From: JAHJDR01 sp964609965
GTDB taxonomy: Bacteria > UBA10199 > JADGCS01
Reading direction: 5' to 3'
DNA length: 64,000 nt
NCBI GenBank assembly: GCA_964609965.1
Contig: CAZSTS010000005.1
Coordinates: forward strand, 62,001 to 126,000
This document shows, piece after piece, positions 41,566-49,852 of the stretch. Position 1 is the first letter of the stretch. The number at the start of each line of letters is the position of its first letter. The position numbers were made by a program, and so were the translations under genes. A model generated the notes under the pieces. The model saw nothing but the letters and a program-made list of their open reading frames with translations, did not search any database and was not told where the DNA came from.

Positions 41566-41608
41566 GTGGGCGATTAGGGATTCGAACCCTAGACCCGCTG
41601 ATTAAGAG
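41566..41608. repeat. Attachment site (att) at the junction of islands 1 and 2
   Basis: Exact 43-bp copy of the tRNA-Lys 3' end, same orientation as at 30837-30879 and 57411-57453. It is followed at 41658-41748 by the island left-end sequence including GTTAC direct repeats (41721-41743). No 5' tRNA half accompanies it. Confidence 0.93.
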
Positions 41609-41760
41609 GGTCTGCGGGCGATAAGCCTTAACTTTTCAAAATTCCACGATATATATTTCAATAACTTACAATGCTTAATTCTGAGATAAACCGATGTGTT
41701 TTGATGAAAATTGAGTGGTGGTTACCTAAAAAGTTACTCAAAATAAATTACTAAACGTAT

Positions 41761-42669
41761 TCATTGTCTATGCAAAATACTATCAAACATTCCTGTTGAT
41801 ATAGGCCCATCATATGTAAATACAGTTTTTTCACCAGCACCAACAAAATTTGTTGGTGCCCATGGTGGTACAGGACAAAATATTAATTCTTTATTTGTTA
41901 TTATTACCGCTTTTTCATTGTTTGCCCATATTCCTTCTATTTTAATAAAACCTGGTTTTATGACTTCAATATCTAAAATTTTAATTCTATCACTTTTTCC
42001 AAAATCTTTTCTTTGAAACTTTCTCATCTGAAAAATTACCCATTCTGGAATATAATTACGTTTTGTTTCTACTGTAATTTGTATTCTTCCTTTACGTTGT
42101 TTTAGCTCAACTCCTTCTTTTTCAACATCAACATGATTTTCAGTTACTTTTAGTATTTCGCACTTTTCCTGATCATATATTGTAGCATTAATTTGAAGGC
42201 GTTTATTATTTAGAACACGTAAGGCTAAATTGCTTCCATTTGCTAGTTCAAATATAAGCTGTTTATTTTGTGTTGGCTTTATTGAAACAGATCCTGTTAA
42301 TAATTTTAAGTCTGTTGATGGCTCTATATGAAGGTAAGAGCATTTTTGTTTATTATTTACTTTCTTTTGTTTCCATAGATACAGTGTTTCATCAGGTATT
42401 TTTAATTGTCCACGATGAACATCATCATGACATGAAGGACATAAAGCAATCATATGATCAGGATCATCACATTGATATACAGACCAGTGCTTAATATGAT
42501 GTAAGTGAAGATTATAGTCTGAGCAGCCGGGATTTGCACACTTGCCTCCAGCTTCTTCGATTAACTCATTTTTTATTTTAGGTGATATTTTTTTTCTTCT
42601 TTTAATTTTTGACAAGTTTCTATTTTTTCTTTCTTGCAACCTTCTTTGAAGACATTGTCTGACCAGCAC
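41761..42669 (-). CDS. HNH endonuclease with C-terminal domain of unknown function
   Basis: This protein has up to 302 aa, starting at GTG 42669 or at a TTG further in; the first about 25 residues overlap the upstream gene by 50 nt and may not be translated. A basic N-terminus leads to a complete zinc-supported HNH module (about 35-95): GGKCANPGCSDYNLHLHHIK, then HMIALCPSCHDDVHRG, with the catalytic His pair and four metal-binding Cys. The following about 200 residues are beta-rich with no recognised family. It is last in a tight minus-strand series: HTH, reverse transcriptase, RecB/RNase H nuclease, YhcG-type nuclease, HNH. HNH nucleases are known partners of some retrons and restriction systems. 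Confidence 0.85.
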   Translation of the reverse strand: MLVRQCLQRRLQERKNRNLSKIKRRKKISPKIKNELIEEAGGKCANPGCSDYNLHLHHIKHWSVYQCDDPDHMIALCPSCHDDVHRGQLKIPDETLYLWKQKKVNNKQKCSYLHIEPSTDLKLLTGSVSIKPTQNKQLIFELANGSNLALRVLNNKRLQINATIYDQEKCEILKVTENHVDVEKEGVELKQRKGRIQITVETKRNYIPEWVIFQMRKFQRKDFGKSDRIKILDIEVIKPGFIKIEGIWANNEKAVIITNKELIFCPVPPWAPTNFVGAGEKTVFTYDGPISTGMFDSILHRQ

Positions 42670-43792
42670 CGAACGTCTTAAGTTCTCTCTTAATCTCAGC
42701 CTTCAACTCAGCTTCGCTGGGTAAATGTAATTTATAGCGACTGGTGAAAATTTGTTTCTTTTGATCTTGGCCTAAAGTATATTTTACAACCGCATCATTT
42801 TTATCTGTACAAAGAATTAACCCAAGCGTTGGGTTGTCATCTGGTGAACGCCGTTCTTGATCGTAATAATTAACGTATAATTGAAGCTGTCCCAGATCTT
42901 GATGAGTGAGTTTGCCTGTTTTAAGATCAATCAAAACATAACATTTAAGGATTGTGTGGTAAAAGACCAGATCTACATAAAAATGATCACCATCAAGGCT
43001 TAAACGTTCTTGTCTTGAAACAAAAGCAAACCCTTTGCCTAATTCCAATAGAAAAGCCTGTAAATTTGAAATAAGAGCTTCTTCTAGTTTTGTTTCTACA
43101 AGCCTATGTGATTCAGGCAACCCTAAAAATTCTATAACAACAGGATCTTTAAAAACATCATCTGGTTTTAGAATTTCTTGTCCTTTGGTTGCTAAGCGCA
43201 TTAATCCTTTTTTATCTTTGCTTTTAGCCAAACGTTCATAAAGCAAGCTATTGATCTGGCGATCTAGCTCGCGAGTTGCCCAGTTGTTTTTGGAAGCCTC
43301 AATTTCATAAAATGCACGTGCTTCTGGTTTTTCAACGCGCAATAGTGATCTATAATGAGTCCATGAAAGATTGGGATTTAGCTTGCCTGGCTCACAAGAA
43401 AGGCTACGCACTGCGTAGCCTTTTGCCAAAGATGTACTTTTGTCTTTTTGCTCTAAAAGGCTACTCACTGCGTAGCCTTTTTGAAGGTCTGTAAGCCCTT
43501 GATATTCCAGGTAAAATTTCTTAAAATGCTTAACATTAGCAAGGCTGTACCCCTGGCCATAATCAGACTGAAGACGAGTTGCTACATCACGAATTAGCCC
43601 CTCTCCATAACCAGCACGTTTTTTACCCCTTTGTTCTTCTTCAATAATTTCTCTGCCAATTAACCAATTAGTTAATACCTGAGTGCTGTTTACAGACCTA
43701 GCAACATGATTTTTTGCAGAATCTATGATCTGCTTAATGCGTTTATAAAGATCATTCGATTCTGTTTTTTTAATAAGACTTTTCTTTTTCAT
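42620..43792 (-). CDS. YhcG/DUF1016-type PD-(D/E)XK nuclease carrying two in-frame palindromic repeats
   Basis: This 390-aa protein matches the DUF1016 family. The N-terminal domain has SVNSTQVLTNWLIGREIIEE and YGQGYSLANVKHFKKFY, then LSWTHYRSLLRVEKPEARAF. The C-terminal nuclease core has GDHFYVDLVFYH (catalytic D), CYVLIDLKTGKL (D-x-K) and GQLQLYVNYYD. Members occur in defence and mobile contexts and are thought to cut DNA. Odd: between the two N-terminal blocks lies an extra about 28-residue segment with the units KGYAVSSL and KGYAVRSL. It is encoded by two palindromes (43402-43420, 43459-43477) also found as intergenic repeats at 33999-34017. The reading frame is kept. It starts 14 nt after the upstream nuclease gene. 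Confidence 0.88.
   Translation of the reverse strand: MKKKSLIKKTESNDLYKRIKQIIDSAKNHVARSVNSTQVLTNWLIGREIIEEEQRGKKRAGYGEGLIRDVATRLQSDYGQGYSLANVKHFKKFYLEYQGLTDLQKGYAVSSLLEQKDKSTSLAKGYAVRSLSCEPGKLNPNLSWTHYRSLLRVEKPEARAFYEIEASKNNWATRELDRQINSLLYERLAKSKDKKGLMRLATKGQEILKPDDVFKDPVVIEFLGLPESHRLVETKLEEALISNLQAFLLELGKGFAFVSRQERLSLDGDHFYVDLVFYHTILKCYVLIDLKTGKLTHQDLGQLQLYVNYYDQERRSPDDNPTLGLILCTDKNDAVVKYTLGQDQKKQIFTSRYKLHLPSEAELKAEIKRELKTFGAGQTMSSKKVARKKK
43402..43477. repeat. Two CACTGCGTAGCC palindromes inside the YhcG-type gene
   Basis: GGCTACGCACTGCGTAGCC (43402-43420) and GGCTACTCACTGCGTAGCC (43459-43477), each flanked by A and T runs that extend the stem to about 10 bp. The first is identical to the intergenic copy at 33999-34017. 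Confidence 0.88.
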
Positions 43793-43806
43793 GATTATAC
43801 TTTCTT

Positions 43807-45315
43807 TTAAAAAAGATCTTTTTGCAACTCAATCAACTTACTCTTCAAGTAATACGTGGCTACACAATCGTCCTTGTTATACTGCAAAATCTTATCTTTA
43901 AGCTCCTTTTGCCCATTCAAATAATCATTCATCCACACAATAGAGGCAGCACCACCTGCGTCTTCAGCATCCCATTGAAATCCAAGGTAACGGCAAATAT
44001 CTTTTAAACTATAACTCGTGAGTGGCCAGTCGGTTTTGTTATTGATGACTTTCATAAGGTCAATAGATGTGCCGTTTTCACCAAAGATGTTTTCAAAAAC
44101 ATCCCAGCCATCAATATTATACTTTGTTAAAAGTCTTTTAAGGGTTGTTTTTTCATAGGGACTATAGTGATAAACAGGGGCATCTTTGTATTTTCTAAAA
44201 AAATCTAGCAGTTCAATCGTGATTTTCTTTTCGTCAGCAAAGTCATCTGCAAAAAAAGCAATATACTCAGCCTCTTTGCCTTTTTCTACTAGCGCAATCC
44301 CGTGCAGATAAACAAAATCTTGTGTGGGATCGTCTTCTATATCATAGTGGATTTCTACAGGGGTATCTGGGAATTCTATTTTTTCATGTAAGATATGTTT
44401 GTTTTCAATTCTTAGCCTGGCACGTTCTACAGCTTTCTTTATTAGATTATTTGGCATTGATTTATAGAAGTAACCTTGTGATTTTAGTTCCAGTGCTTTT
44501 GCTGTTAGTTCTTGTTCGTCCTGTTTTGAAAGCTCCTCAACAGTTCTTATTCCAAGCTTATTTAAGCCTTTCTTAAGTGATTGCCCTAAATAATAAATTT
44601 GAGTGATGTCATCAGCCTCTATAAGCCTATTTTTACAGAAATCTTTCCACTCACACATTTTACAGTTTCCACTGATAGCCGGCTCTGTACCATAATCAAT
44701 ACCTGCCATATAGTTATTGATATTCTCAATTGCTTCTTCATAACCATAAGGAGTTTTAAAAAGATTATAAGGCAATCTGTTTCTTTTAGTTTTGTAAATA
44801 TAACCTTTACTAGGTCTTGTTCCTTGGGTTTGTTCTAAGAGCACACCGTAAAAATACAATTGCCAAATATGCTCGAGTTTCATTTTTTCATCACCGTTAT
44901 CCCATGTATCATCAATGCGAGCCATTTTAATATCCATGGGATAATACAGGTAAGGACCAAACTTTGATTTACCAGCTTGCTTTACCAATAAATCAGGCCT
45001 GCCAGCTTTATCTTCTGCAATCAGAACACCCTGATAAATAACATCAACACCATCTCTCATGGCCTGAATGGTTTTTTGTTCCAAATCTTGAGAAAGCGGC
45101 AGGTCTTTATTGATTTCTACAAATGATTTATCGGGATGATCTTTTTTAAACGATTCAATGACCTTATCCTCATACTGCACCCCCGCATCCCATAACAATT
45201 TGATCAGGGGATGAATCTCAACCTTGTCAGCCGCATTGCCGTTATAATCAAGATACGGCCTGTGTGGGCATTTTTTGTAGTTGTAGAGGTCTGTGGCTGT
45301 AATGTGTTTCTTCAT
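43807..45315 (-). CDS. TM0106-family RecB-like nuclease fused to RNase H-like domain
   Basis: This 502-aa protein has a RecB/Cas4-like N-terminal half. DLYNYKKCPHRPYLDY gives the first Cys (16); EDKAGRPDLLV and YYPMDIKMA supply the D-x-K active site; then QLYFYGVLLEQ. CKMCEWKDFCKN adds three Cys, so a four-Cys Fe-S cluster as in Cas4/AddB is likely. The second half (about 315-500) is an RNase H/DnaQ-like exonuclease: EIHYDIEDDP, IAFFADDF, and the terminal YNKDDCVATYYL with its conserved Asp. The family is known as a putative nuclease (TIGR03491). It starts 5 nt after the reverse transcriptase stop, strongly suggesting co-translation with the retron. A truncated copy lies at 34063-34395. Confidence 0.88.
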   Translation of the reverse strand: MKKHITATDLYNYKKCPHRPYLDYNGNAADKVEIHPLIKLLWDAGVQYEDKVIESFKKDHPDKSFVEINKDLPLSQDLEQKTIQAMRDGVDVIYQGVLIAEDKAGRPDLLVKQAGKSKFGPYLYYPMDIKMARIDDTWDNGDEKMKLEHIWQLYFYGVLLEQTQGTRPSKGYIYKTKRNRLPYNLFKTPYGYEEAIENINNYMAGIDYGTEPAISGNCKMCEWKDFCKNRLIEADDITQIYYLGQSLKKGLNKLGIRTVEELSKQDEQELTAKALELKSQGYFYKSMPNNLIKKAVERARLRIENKHILHEKIEFPDTPVEIHYDIEDDPTQDFVYLHGIALVEKGKEAEYIAFFADDFADEKKITIELLDFFRKYKDAPVYHYSPYEKTTLKRLLTKYNIDGWDVFENIFGENGTSIDLMKVINNKTDWPLTSYSLKDICRYLGFQWDAEDAGGAASIVWMNDYLNGQKELKDKILQYNKDDCVATYYLKSKLIELQKDLF

Positions 45316-45320
45316 GGTGA

Positions 45321-46301
45321 TTATATTCTTTTTGTACTACTAGTCCGATTTTTGGAATGAATACGCACATCCTTACATGGTCTAGTTTCAAAAGTTATAA
45401 TTTTTTTTCCAGCAATAACATTTTTTGGAAGGTGTTTTTCTGCAAAGTAATTTATTACTTCAGCCTTTTCAGGAGACACAGAACGAACATGATTTATCTT
45501 ACCAAGAATTGAATCTAATTCATTCCTATGAATTTGAGGTTTCATAGAAAGAGTTTTGATTAATTCATATAAATTTTCTTTATATGTTCGGCCAATGGAT
45601 ACTTTTCGATTGACAATCAGTCCTGTTGTTCTCTGAGAAACATTGCCAGGCATTCGATGAATTTTTTTTCGCTTAACAGCATGTCCTTGTTTGTGAATAA
45701 GATGGATAATTGGTTCTATAGATTCCATAGCCTTGAGGCCCGAAATTGTTATATCGTCCACATAAAAAGAATATTTCAGCCCCATCTGTTTACATTGAAG
45801 TCCAATAGCATGATGTAGGGGTAGCAAAGCAGCATTTGCCAAAAAAGAACTAGTAGGCGCACCTTGCGGCAATTGATGCTGAAAAGTAGTCAATTTTGTT
45901 AACAGACTAGCAATTTCTTGGGAGCATTTAAAGATATTAATATAAGCAGCAAATATGGTTTTATCGCGAATTTTCATGAAGCAGTCCTTGAGATCAAGAG
46001 TTAACAATACTGGGGAGCCTACGTGATAACTCGCATTGTCAATTGTTGTCCTTCCTTTTATTGCACCAAAAAATGTATCAGGAAAATTATATGAAGAAAG
46101 AATATTTTTTTGAATTTTTCTTTGTAAGACTTTTAGTTCTCCGGTTGGATTAGCAATATGTCTCCACTTACCAACGCCTCTTTGTTTCCTCATATCAAAG
46201 GGTTTATAATATCTGCCTGCATTTGATGCTATACGCTTAATATCGGAGCGCCCCCTTCCAAGCAGAGCCTCTAAACGACGTATAGATACTAGAGAAGTCA
46301 T
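45321..46301 (-). CDS. Retron-type reverse transcriptase
   Basis: This 326-aa protein has the size and motif order of retron RTs. It shows KWRHIANPTGELKVLQRKIQ, the retron NAxxH motif as NASYH (89-93), the first catalytic Asp region LLTLDLKDCF (99-108), LPQGAPTSSFLANA (144-157), the YVDD catalytic box (180-183) with ITISG, and TTGLIVN (225-231) equivalent to the VTG motif that contacts msr RNA in retrons. Group II intron maturase and DGR features are absent. Retron RTs make multicopy single-stranded DNA that guards a toxic effector against phages. Upstream are an XRE gene (6 nt) and a small basic ORF; a structured RNA candidate lies at 47014-47227. Downstream, 5 nt away, starts a nuclease gene. 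Confidence 0.9.
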   Translation of the reverse strand: MTSLVSIRRLEALLGRGRSDIKRIASNAGRYYKPFDMRKQRGVGKWRHIANPTGELKVLQRKIQKNILSSYNFPDTFFGAIKGRTTIDNASYHVGSPVLLTLDLKDCFMKIRDKTIFAAYINIFKCSQEIASLLTKLTTFQHQLPQGAPTSSFLANAALLPLHHAIGLQCKQMGLKYSFYVDDITISGLKAMESIEPIIHLIHKQGHAVKRKKIHRMPGNVSQRTTGLIVNRKVSIGRTYKENLYELIKTLSMKPQIHRNELDSILGKINHVRSVSPEKAEVINYFAEKHLPKNVIAGKKIITFETRPCKDVRIHSKNRTSSTKRI

Positions 46302-46307
46302 AGAAAA

Positions 46308-46595
46308 TTACTTGTCAGACAATGCAATCAATTCAAGGAATTGTTTTCCTAAAATAGCAGATTGTTTTTCAGACAAACCTCTTAAATCTTTTTTTTCAGA
46401 GGCTAGTAGAATGATCAAATAGAGAGGAACGCCCAAAGCTTTAGAGAGCATTTCAAGTGTTTTGGTGCCGGGTAATCGTTTATCCCTTTCAATAAGTGAT
46501 AGAAAACTCGGATCTATTTTAGATTTTTTTGCCAAATCCTTTTGGCTCAAACCCTTGGTACTTCTAACCAACCTAATTGCCTTTGAATAATTCAT
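46308..46595 (-). CDS. XRE-family helix-turn-helix protein of the retron operon
   Basis: This 95-aa protein has a classic HTH_3 domain at about 6-60 (IRLVRSTKGLSQKDLAKKSK, then FLSLIERDKRLPGTKTLEML). A hydrophobic stretch (LYLIILLAS) and a short helical tail follow. The RT start lies six bases after the stop. HTH proteins are the accessory partner in some retron classes (the group often called type VI); it may be effector, regulator or both. A 19-bp inverted repeat immediately upstream (46606-46655) is its likely binding site. No Shine-Dalgarno is evident, so translation may depend on that structured leader. Confidence 0.85.
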   Translation of the reverse strand: MNYSKAIRLVRSTKGLSQKDLAKKSKIDPSFLSLIERDKRLPGTKTLEMLSKALGVPLYLIILLASEKKDLRGLSEKQSAILGKQFLELIALSDK

Positions 46596-46605
46596 ATTGT
46601 AATTT

Positions 46606-46655
46606 ATTTACCGAATAGGCCTAAATAAGATTTTACTTAGGCCCATTCGGTAAAT
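46606..46655. promoter_or_regulatory. Near-perfect 19-bp inverted repeat before the retron HTH gene
   Basis: ATTTACCGAATAGGCCTAA (46606-46624) and TTAGGCCCATTCGGTAAAT (46637-46655) pair with one mismatch around a 12-nt spacer. The repeat ends about 10 nt from the HTH start codon. It may be an operator for the XRE protein, or an RNA hairpin separating the small ORF from the HTH-RT genes. Confidence 0.75.
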
Positions 46656-46687
46656 CAGTAATCTCGATCCAAAAATAAAGATTTTCA

Positions 46688-46891
46688 TTAATTAACCTCC
46701 TTTAAAAAAACTTTAACCAAGTTGGCTATAGCTTTTTCGAGAGCTTTCCGATTTTGCCTTTTTAAGGCTTTTCGAAGTGCTCCTATGGAATTAATTAAAG
46801 CCTTCTTTTGATCCGGTTCCAATGCCCTTGAAGCCATAAGCTTATGAATATAAGCAATTATGGCTTTAAGTCTTCCGTCTAATTTACTCAT
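46688..46891 (-). CDS. Small basic helical protein between candidate retron RNA and HTH gene
   Basis: This 67-aa protein (pI clearly basic) has a strong Shine-Dalgarno AAGGAG eight bases from the ATG, so it is probably real. It is predicted all-helical: LDGRLKAIIAYIHKLMAS, DQKKALINSIGALRKALK, ALEKAIANLVKVFLKEV. The amphipathic helices and lysine content would suit a nucleic-acid-binding or membrane-acting small protein. No family is recognised. It is a candidate retron effector or toxin by position (inference). Confidence 0.7.
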   Translation of the reverse strand: MSKLDGRLKAIIAYIHKLMASRALEPDQKKALINSIGALRKALKRQNRKALEKAIANLVKVFLKEVN

Positions 46892-47464
46892 GATTTCTCC
46901 TTAAACGCACGGCATTCGATTGCATTATTGCATTCGGGTACATGCGTGTCCGTCATCCGTGTACCCTCATAGGAAAGGACAAAGGAACAATTACTGAAAC
47001 CGGGGTGTCCAATATTCTGATTATTTTATCATCAAAGCCATGGATACCTTCATCACATAGCACATCTGACAGCTCGGCTATTCTTGCTGTCATTGCATAT
47101 ATTGCTATCATGCCACGTTAAGACACAAGCTCAAAGCTTGCGGCGACAATAAAAATCGCCTTCAGTAGCCAATCAAATAATTGATTGGCCTCGGCCTGAT
47201 TGGGCCATCTGGTATGGAAGACAGAATGAGTAAATTATCAAAGATCTCCCGCTTTTTAGCGGCCATTTTAGCTTAATGTAGTAAATTTAATAATTAGTCA
47301 AGTCATTTTAAATGACATATAGTCATTTTTATAAGTTGATACCATAAAAAGGCATGCTCCTATGTTCTTGCGAATCTTGCCTGTAGTGAAAAAGTAATTA
47401 GCTGTAATGGAAAGTAAATAACTTAAAGACTCTATCCTTGATAAAAGAACTCCTAGAAAGCATC
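46892..47464. other. Non-coding region holding the retron RNA candidate
   Basis: Besides the candidate RNA, a hairpin GGGTACA...TGTACCC lies at 46935-46965, close to the small ORF's leader, and a palindrome GTCATTTTAAATGAC lies at about 47309-47323 in the presumed promoter region of the retron operon. No credible protein-coding frame is present. Confidence 0.45.
47014..47227 (-). ncRNA. Candidate retron msr-msd RNA
   Basis: Read on the minus strand, this gene-free 214-nt region holds four consecutive small hairpins: GGCC/GGCC (47193-47206), GCCAATCAA/TTGATTGGC (47168-47189), GGCGA/TCGCC with a U-rich loop (47142-47160), and CAAGC/GCTTG (47126-47140). A longer imperfect hairpin follows, with stems ATAGCA/TGCTAT (47057-47062, 47103-47108) and TGACAGC/GCTGTCA (47067-47073, 47086-47092). 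A short complementary pair, ATTCTG (47222-47227) and CAGAAT (47014-47019), brackets it as a possible a1/a2. Several short stems then one long stem is the usual msr-then-msd plan. It sits upstream of the accessory genes and RT, as in known retrons. Exact ends are uncertain. Confidence 0.5.
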
Positions 47465-49852
47465 TTAGTCAGATTCAACCTCCGCATACAAATACTGTTG
47501 AAACTCTATAAAAACGTCCCTGATAGCGGATGTACTACCAAGTTCCACAGTGGCATCGCGTATAGCTTTGTATTTCAATTCTAGAAGATCAGGCAGCTTC
47601 TTTTGGTCTAACTCACCCACACCTTCTTTGATATAATGGTCTAATACAAAGTCTAGAAACACCTGTTGTTTATCATCATAATGGGAGAAGATCTCCTCTT
47701 TATGTGTTTCTACTCGTTCCTCACGAGTAATTGGTGCTAAGGCAAAGGCAATATAAGCCAATACGTCAAACAAATCACTTTTCTCGGCATTTACCATTTG
47801 CTTGATCTCCGTTAGCTGACTATTGCCGAAGCCTTTTTCAGAAAGCCTTTCGAGTAACTTGCAGCGGGTATCTGGTCGTGCCCAAATTGTGCGTAATTCA
47901 TCCTCATTTTTGAAAAACGCTGGTAACTCACCAAACAAACGCTCAATAAATTGGGCTGCCGACATTGGTTTGCCGTCAGGGTTCCAAAAGGTCGTTGCCA
48001 TCATGTGTTGTATCATTCGCTCTTTGCCATCTGATAGTTTGATTATTATCTTTGTTTGTTTCTTGCAGATACAAGGAACTTCTCCGCATTTAGGACACTG
48101 TTTTGGTTCATTCACACATTCACATGGTTGTTTGCCACATACGGGGCATTCTTTTGGTTTTTTTTCACATATGCAGGGATTTTTACCACAGCTATCACAT
48201 AGCTCTGGTTCTAATGGTTCACCATCCCATTCGGGATCACTAAAATGTTCATATGCCTTCACAAAATCATAAACTGTGAAATAGTCTTTGCCATCAAAAA
48301 GCCGCGTACCACGTCCAATGATTTGCTTAAATTCAATCATCGATTTCACTGGCCGCATTAATACAATATTACGCACATTTCGCGCATCCACACCAGTTGA
48401 AAGCTTTCTTGAAGTAGTAAGAATTGTTGGAATGGTCTTTTCGTTGTCTCTAAATGTGCGAAGAAACCGCTCGCCTTCCTCACCGTCATTGGCAGTAATG
48501 CGCACACAGTAGTTGGGTTCACTACTTGATTTCATCTGATTGATCAGATCACGAACAGCTAGCGCATGTGCCTGTGTGGCACAAAAAACTAATGTTTTTT
48601 CATTCTGCTTTATGGCTTCCATTAACAATTCTACACGATATTTTTCCCGTTCTTTAATCTCAATAATTCGATTAAAATCATTTTCAGTGTATCGCTTGCT
48701 AGCTTCCACCTCACCTTCGATAACATCATCATCCTCGGTGTAAATATATTCATCAATGGTCGTGGCAATCTGTTTTACCTTAAAGGGTGTTAAATAACCG
48801 TCATTGATTCCTTCTTTAAGTGAGTATGTATAAACGGGTTCGCCAAAATACTTGTATGTATCAATGTTATTATTACGTTTTGGAGTTGCGGTTAGTCCAA
48901 GCTGTACGGCTGGTTTAAAATATTCCAGAATACCGCGCCAAGTGCTTTCGTCATTGGCACCACCTCTATGGCACTCATCAATAACAATAAAATCAAAAAA
49001 GTTGGGTGGATAATCACCAAAATAGGGTGTGGGGTTCCCGTCTGTATCAGTGCCAGACATAAAGGTCTGAAAGATTGTTAGAAATATACTGGCATTTTTA
49101 GGCACTCTGCCTTTTTTGCGGATATCCTTCGGCTTGATTCTCGCCATAGCATCCTCAGGAAAAGCCGAAAACTCATTGTACGCTTGATCTGCCAAAATAT
49201 TTCTATCAGCAAGAAAAAGAATACGTGGACGTTGTTTTGCATCTCTCTTAAGATTCCATCGACTATGAAATATTTTCCATGCAATCTCGAAAGCCACGCT
49301 CGTTTTGCCCGTACCTGTTGCCATCGTGAGCAGAATGCGTTGTTCACTTTTTGCAATTGCTTCTAATACACTGTTGATAGCGTTGTGTTTGTAATACCTC
49401 ATGTCCCACTGGCCACCATTATTGTTATAAGGAACTTCAGCAAAATGGTTGCGCCATACGTTGTGTTTTGCAAACGTTTCATTCCATAGCTCGTCAGGCG
49501 TTGGGTACTTGGCAACATCGCTTTCTTGACCATTTTCCATATCTATGCGGTAAATTTTTACACCGTTGGTTGAATAAGCAAATCGGACTTTTAGTTTTTC
49601 TGAATATCTCTTTGCTTGAGCCACACCCTCTGTGTAGGGCAAGTCACGTTTTTTAGCCTCGATGACTGCAAGTTTTTGACCACGATAAGTCAATACATAA
49701 TCAGCAATATCTTGTTTGGTTCGTTGTCCAGCACCTTGCAAACGACCGAGGGTAATTACTTCTCGCATTACTTTGCTGTTTTCTACTACACCCCAACCCG
49801 CATTTTTTAGAGCAGGGTCAATAAGTTCGGCTCTTGTTTCGGCTTCGTTCAT
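47465..49852 (-). CDS. hsdR: Type I restriction enzyme, HsdR subunit (EcoEI-like)
   Basis: This 795-aa motor/nuclease subunit has an N-terminal PD-(D/E)XK nuclease (QDIADYVLTYRGQKLAVIEA, with D51 and E65-x-K67). The SF2 helicase motor follows: Walker A MATGTGKT (177-184), DEAD-type box IDECHRGG (291-298), LGLTATPKR and QIIGRGTR. The length matches the EcoEI-like branch, shorter than EcoKI HsdR. Odd: about residues 565-615 are three tandem CxxCGxxPCxC units (CDSCGKNPCIC, CPVCGKQPCEC, CPKCGEVPCIC), likely zinc-binding. It overlaps the HsdS stop by 4 nt and is the last gene of the hsdM-hsdS-hsdR operon. Confidence 0.95.
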   Translation of the reverse strand: MNEAETRAELIDPALKNAGWGVVENSKVMREVITLGRLQGAGQRTKQDIADYVLTYRGQKLAVIEAKKRDLPYTEGVAQAKRYSEKLKVRFAYSTNGVKIYRIDMENGQESDVAKYPTPDELWNETFAKHNVWRNHFAEVPYNNNGGQWDMRYYKHNAINSVLEAIAKSEQRILLTMATGTGKTSVAFEIAWKIFHSRWNLKRDAKQRPRILFLADRNILADQAYNEFSAFPEDAMARIKPKDIRKKGRVPKNASIFLTIFQTFMSGTDTDGNPTPYFGDYPPNFFDFIVIDECHRGGANDESTWRGILEYFKPAVQLGLTATPKRNNNIDTYKYFGEPVYTYSLKEGINDGYLTPFKVKQIATTIDEYIYTEDDDVIEGEVEASKRYTENDFNRIIEIKEREKYRVELLMEAIKQNEKTLVFCATQAHALAVRDLINQMKSSSEPNYCVRITANDGEEGERFLRTFRDNEKTIPTILTTSRKLSTGVDARNVRNIVLMRPVKSMIEFKQIIGRGTRLFDGKDYFTVYDFVKAYEHFSDPEWDGEPLEPELCDSCGKNPCICEKKPKECPVCGKQPCECVNEPKQCPKCGEVPCICKKQTKIIIKLSDGKERMIQHMMATTFWNPDGKPMSAAQFIERLFGELPAFFKNEDELRTIWARPDTRCKLLERLSEKGFGNSQLTEIKQMVNAEKSDLFDVLAYIAFALAPITREERVETHKEEIFSHYDDKQQVFLDFVLDHYIKEGVGELDQKKLPDLLELKYKAIRDATVELGSTSAIRDVFIEFQQYLYAEVESD

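Noticed and set aside
45321..46301. Reverse transcriptase considered as part of a group II intron or diversity-generating retroelement
   Set aside because: No maturase or endonuclease domain, no template/variable repeat pair seen, and the NASYH and TTG motifs fit retron RTs.
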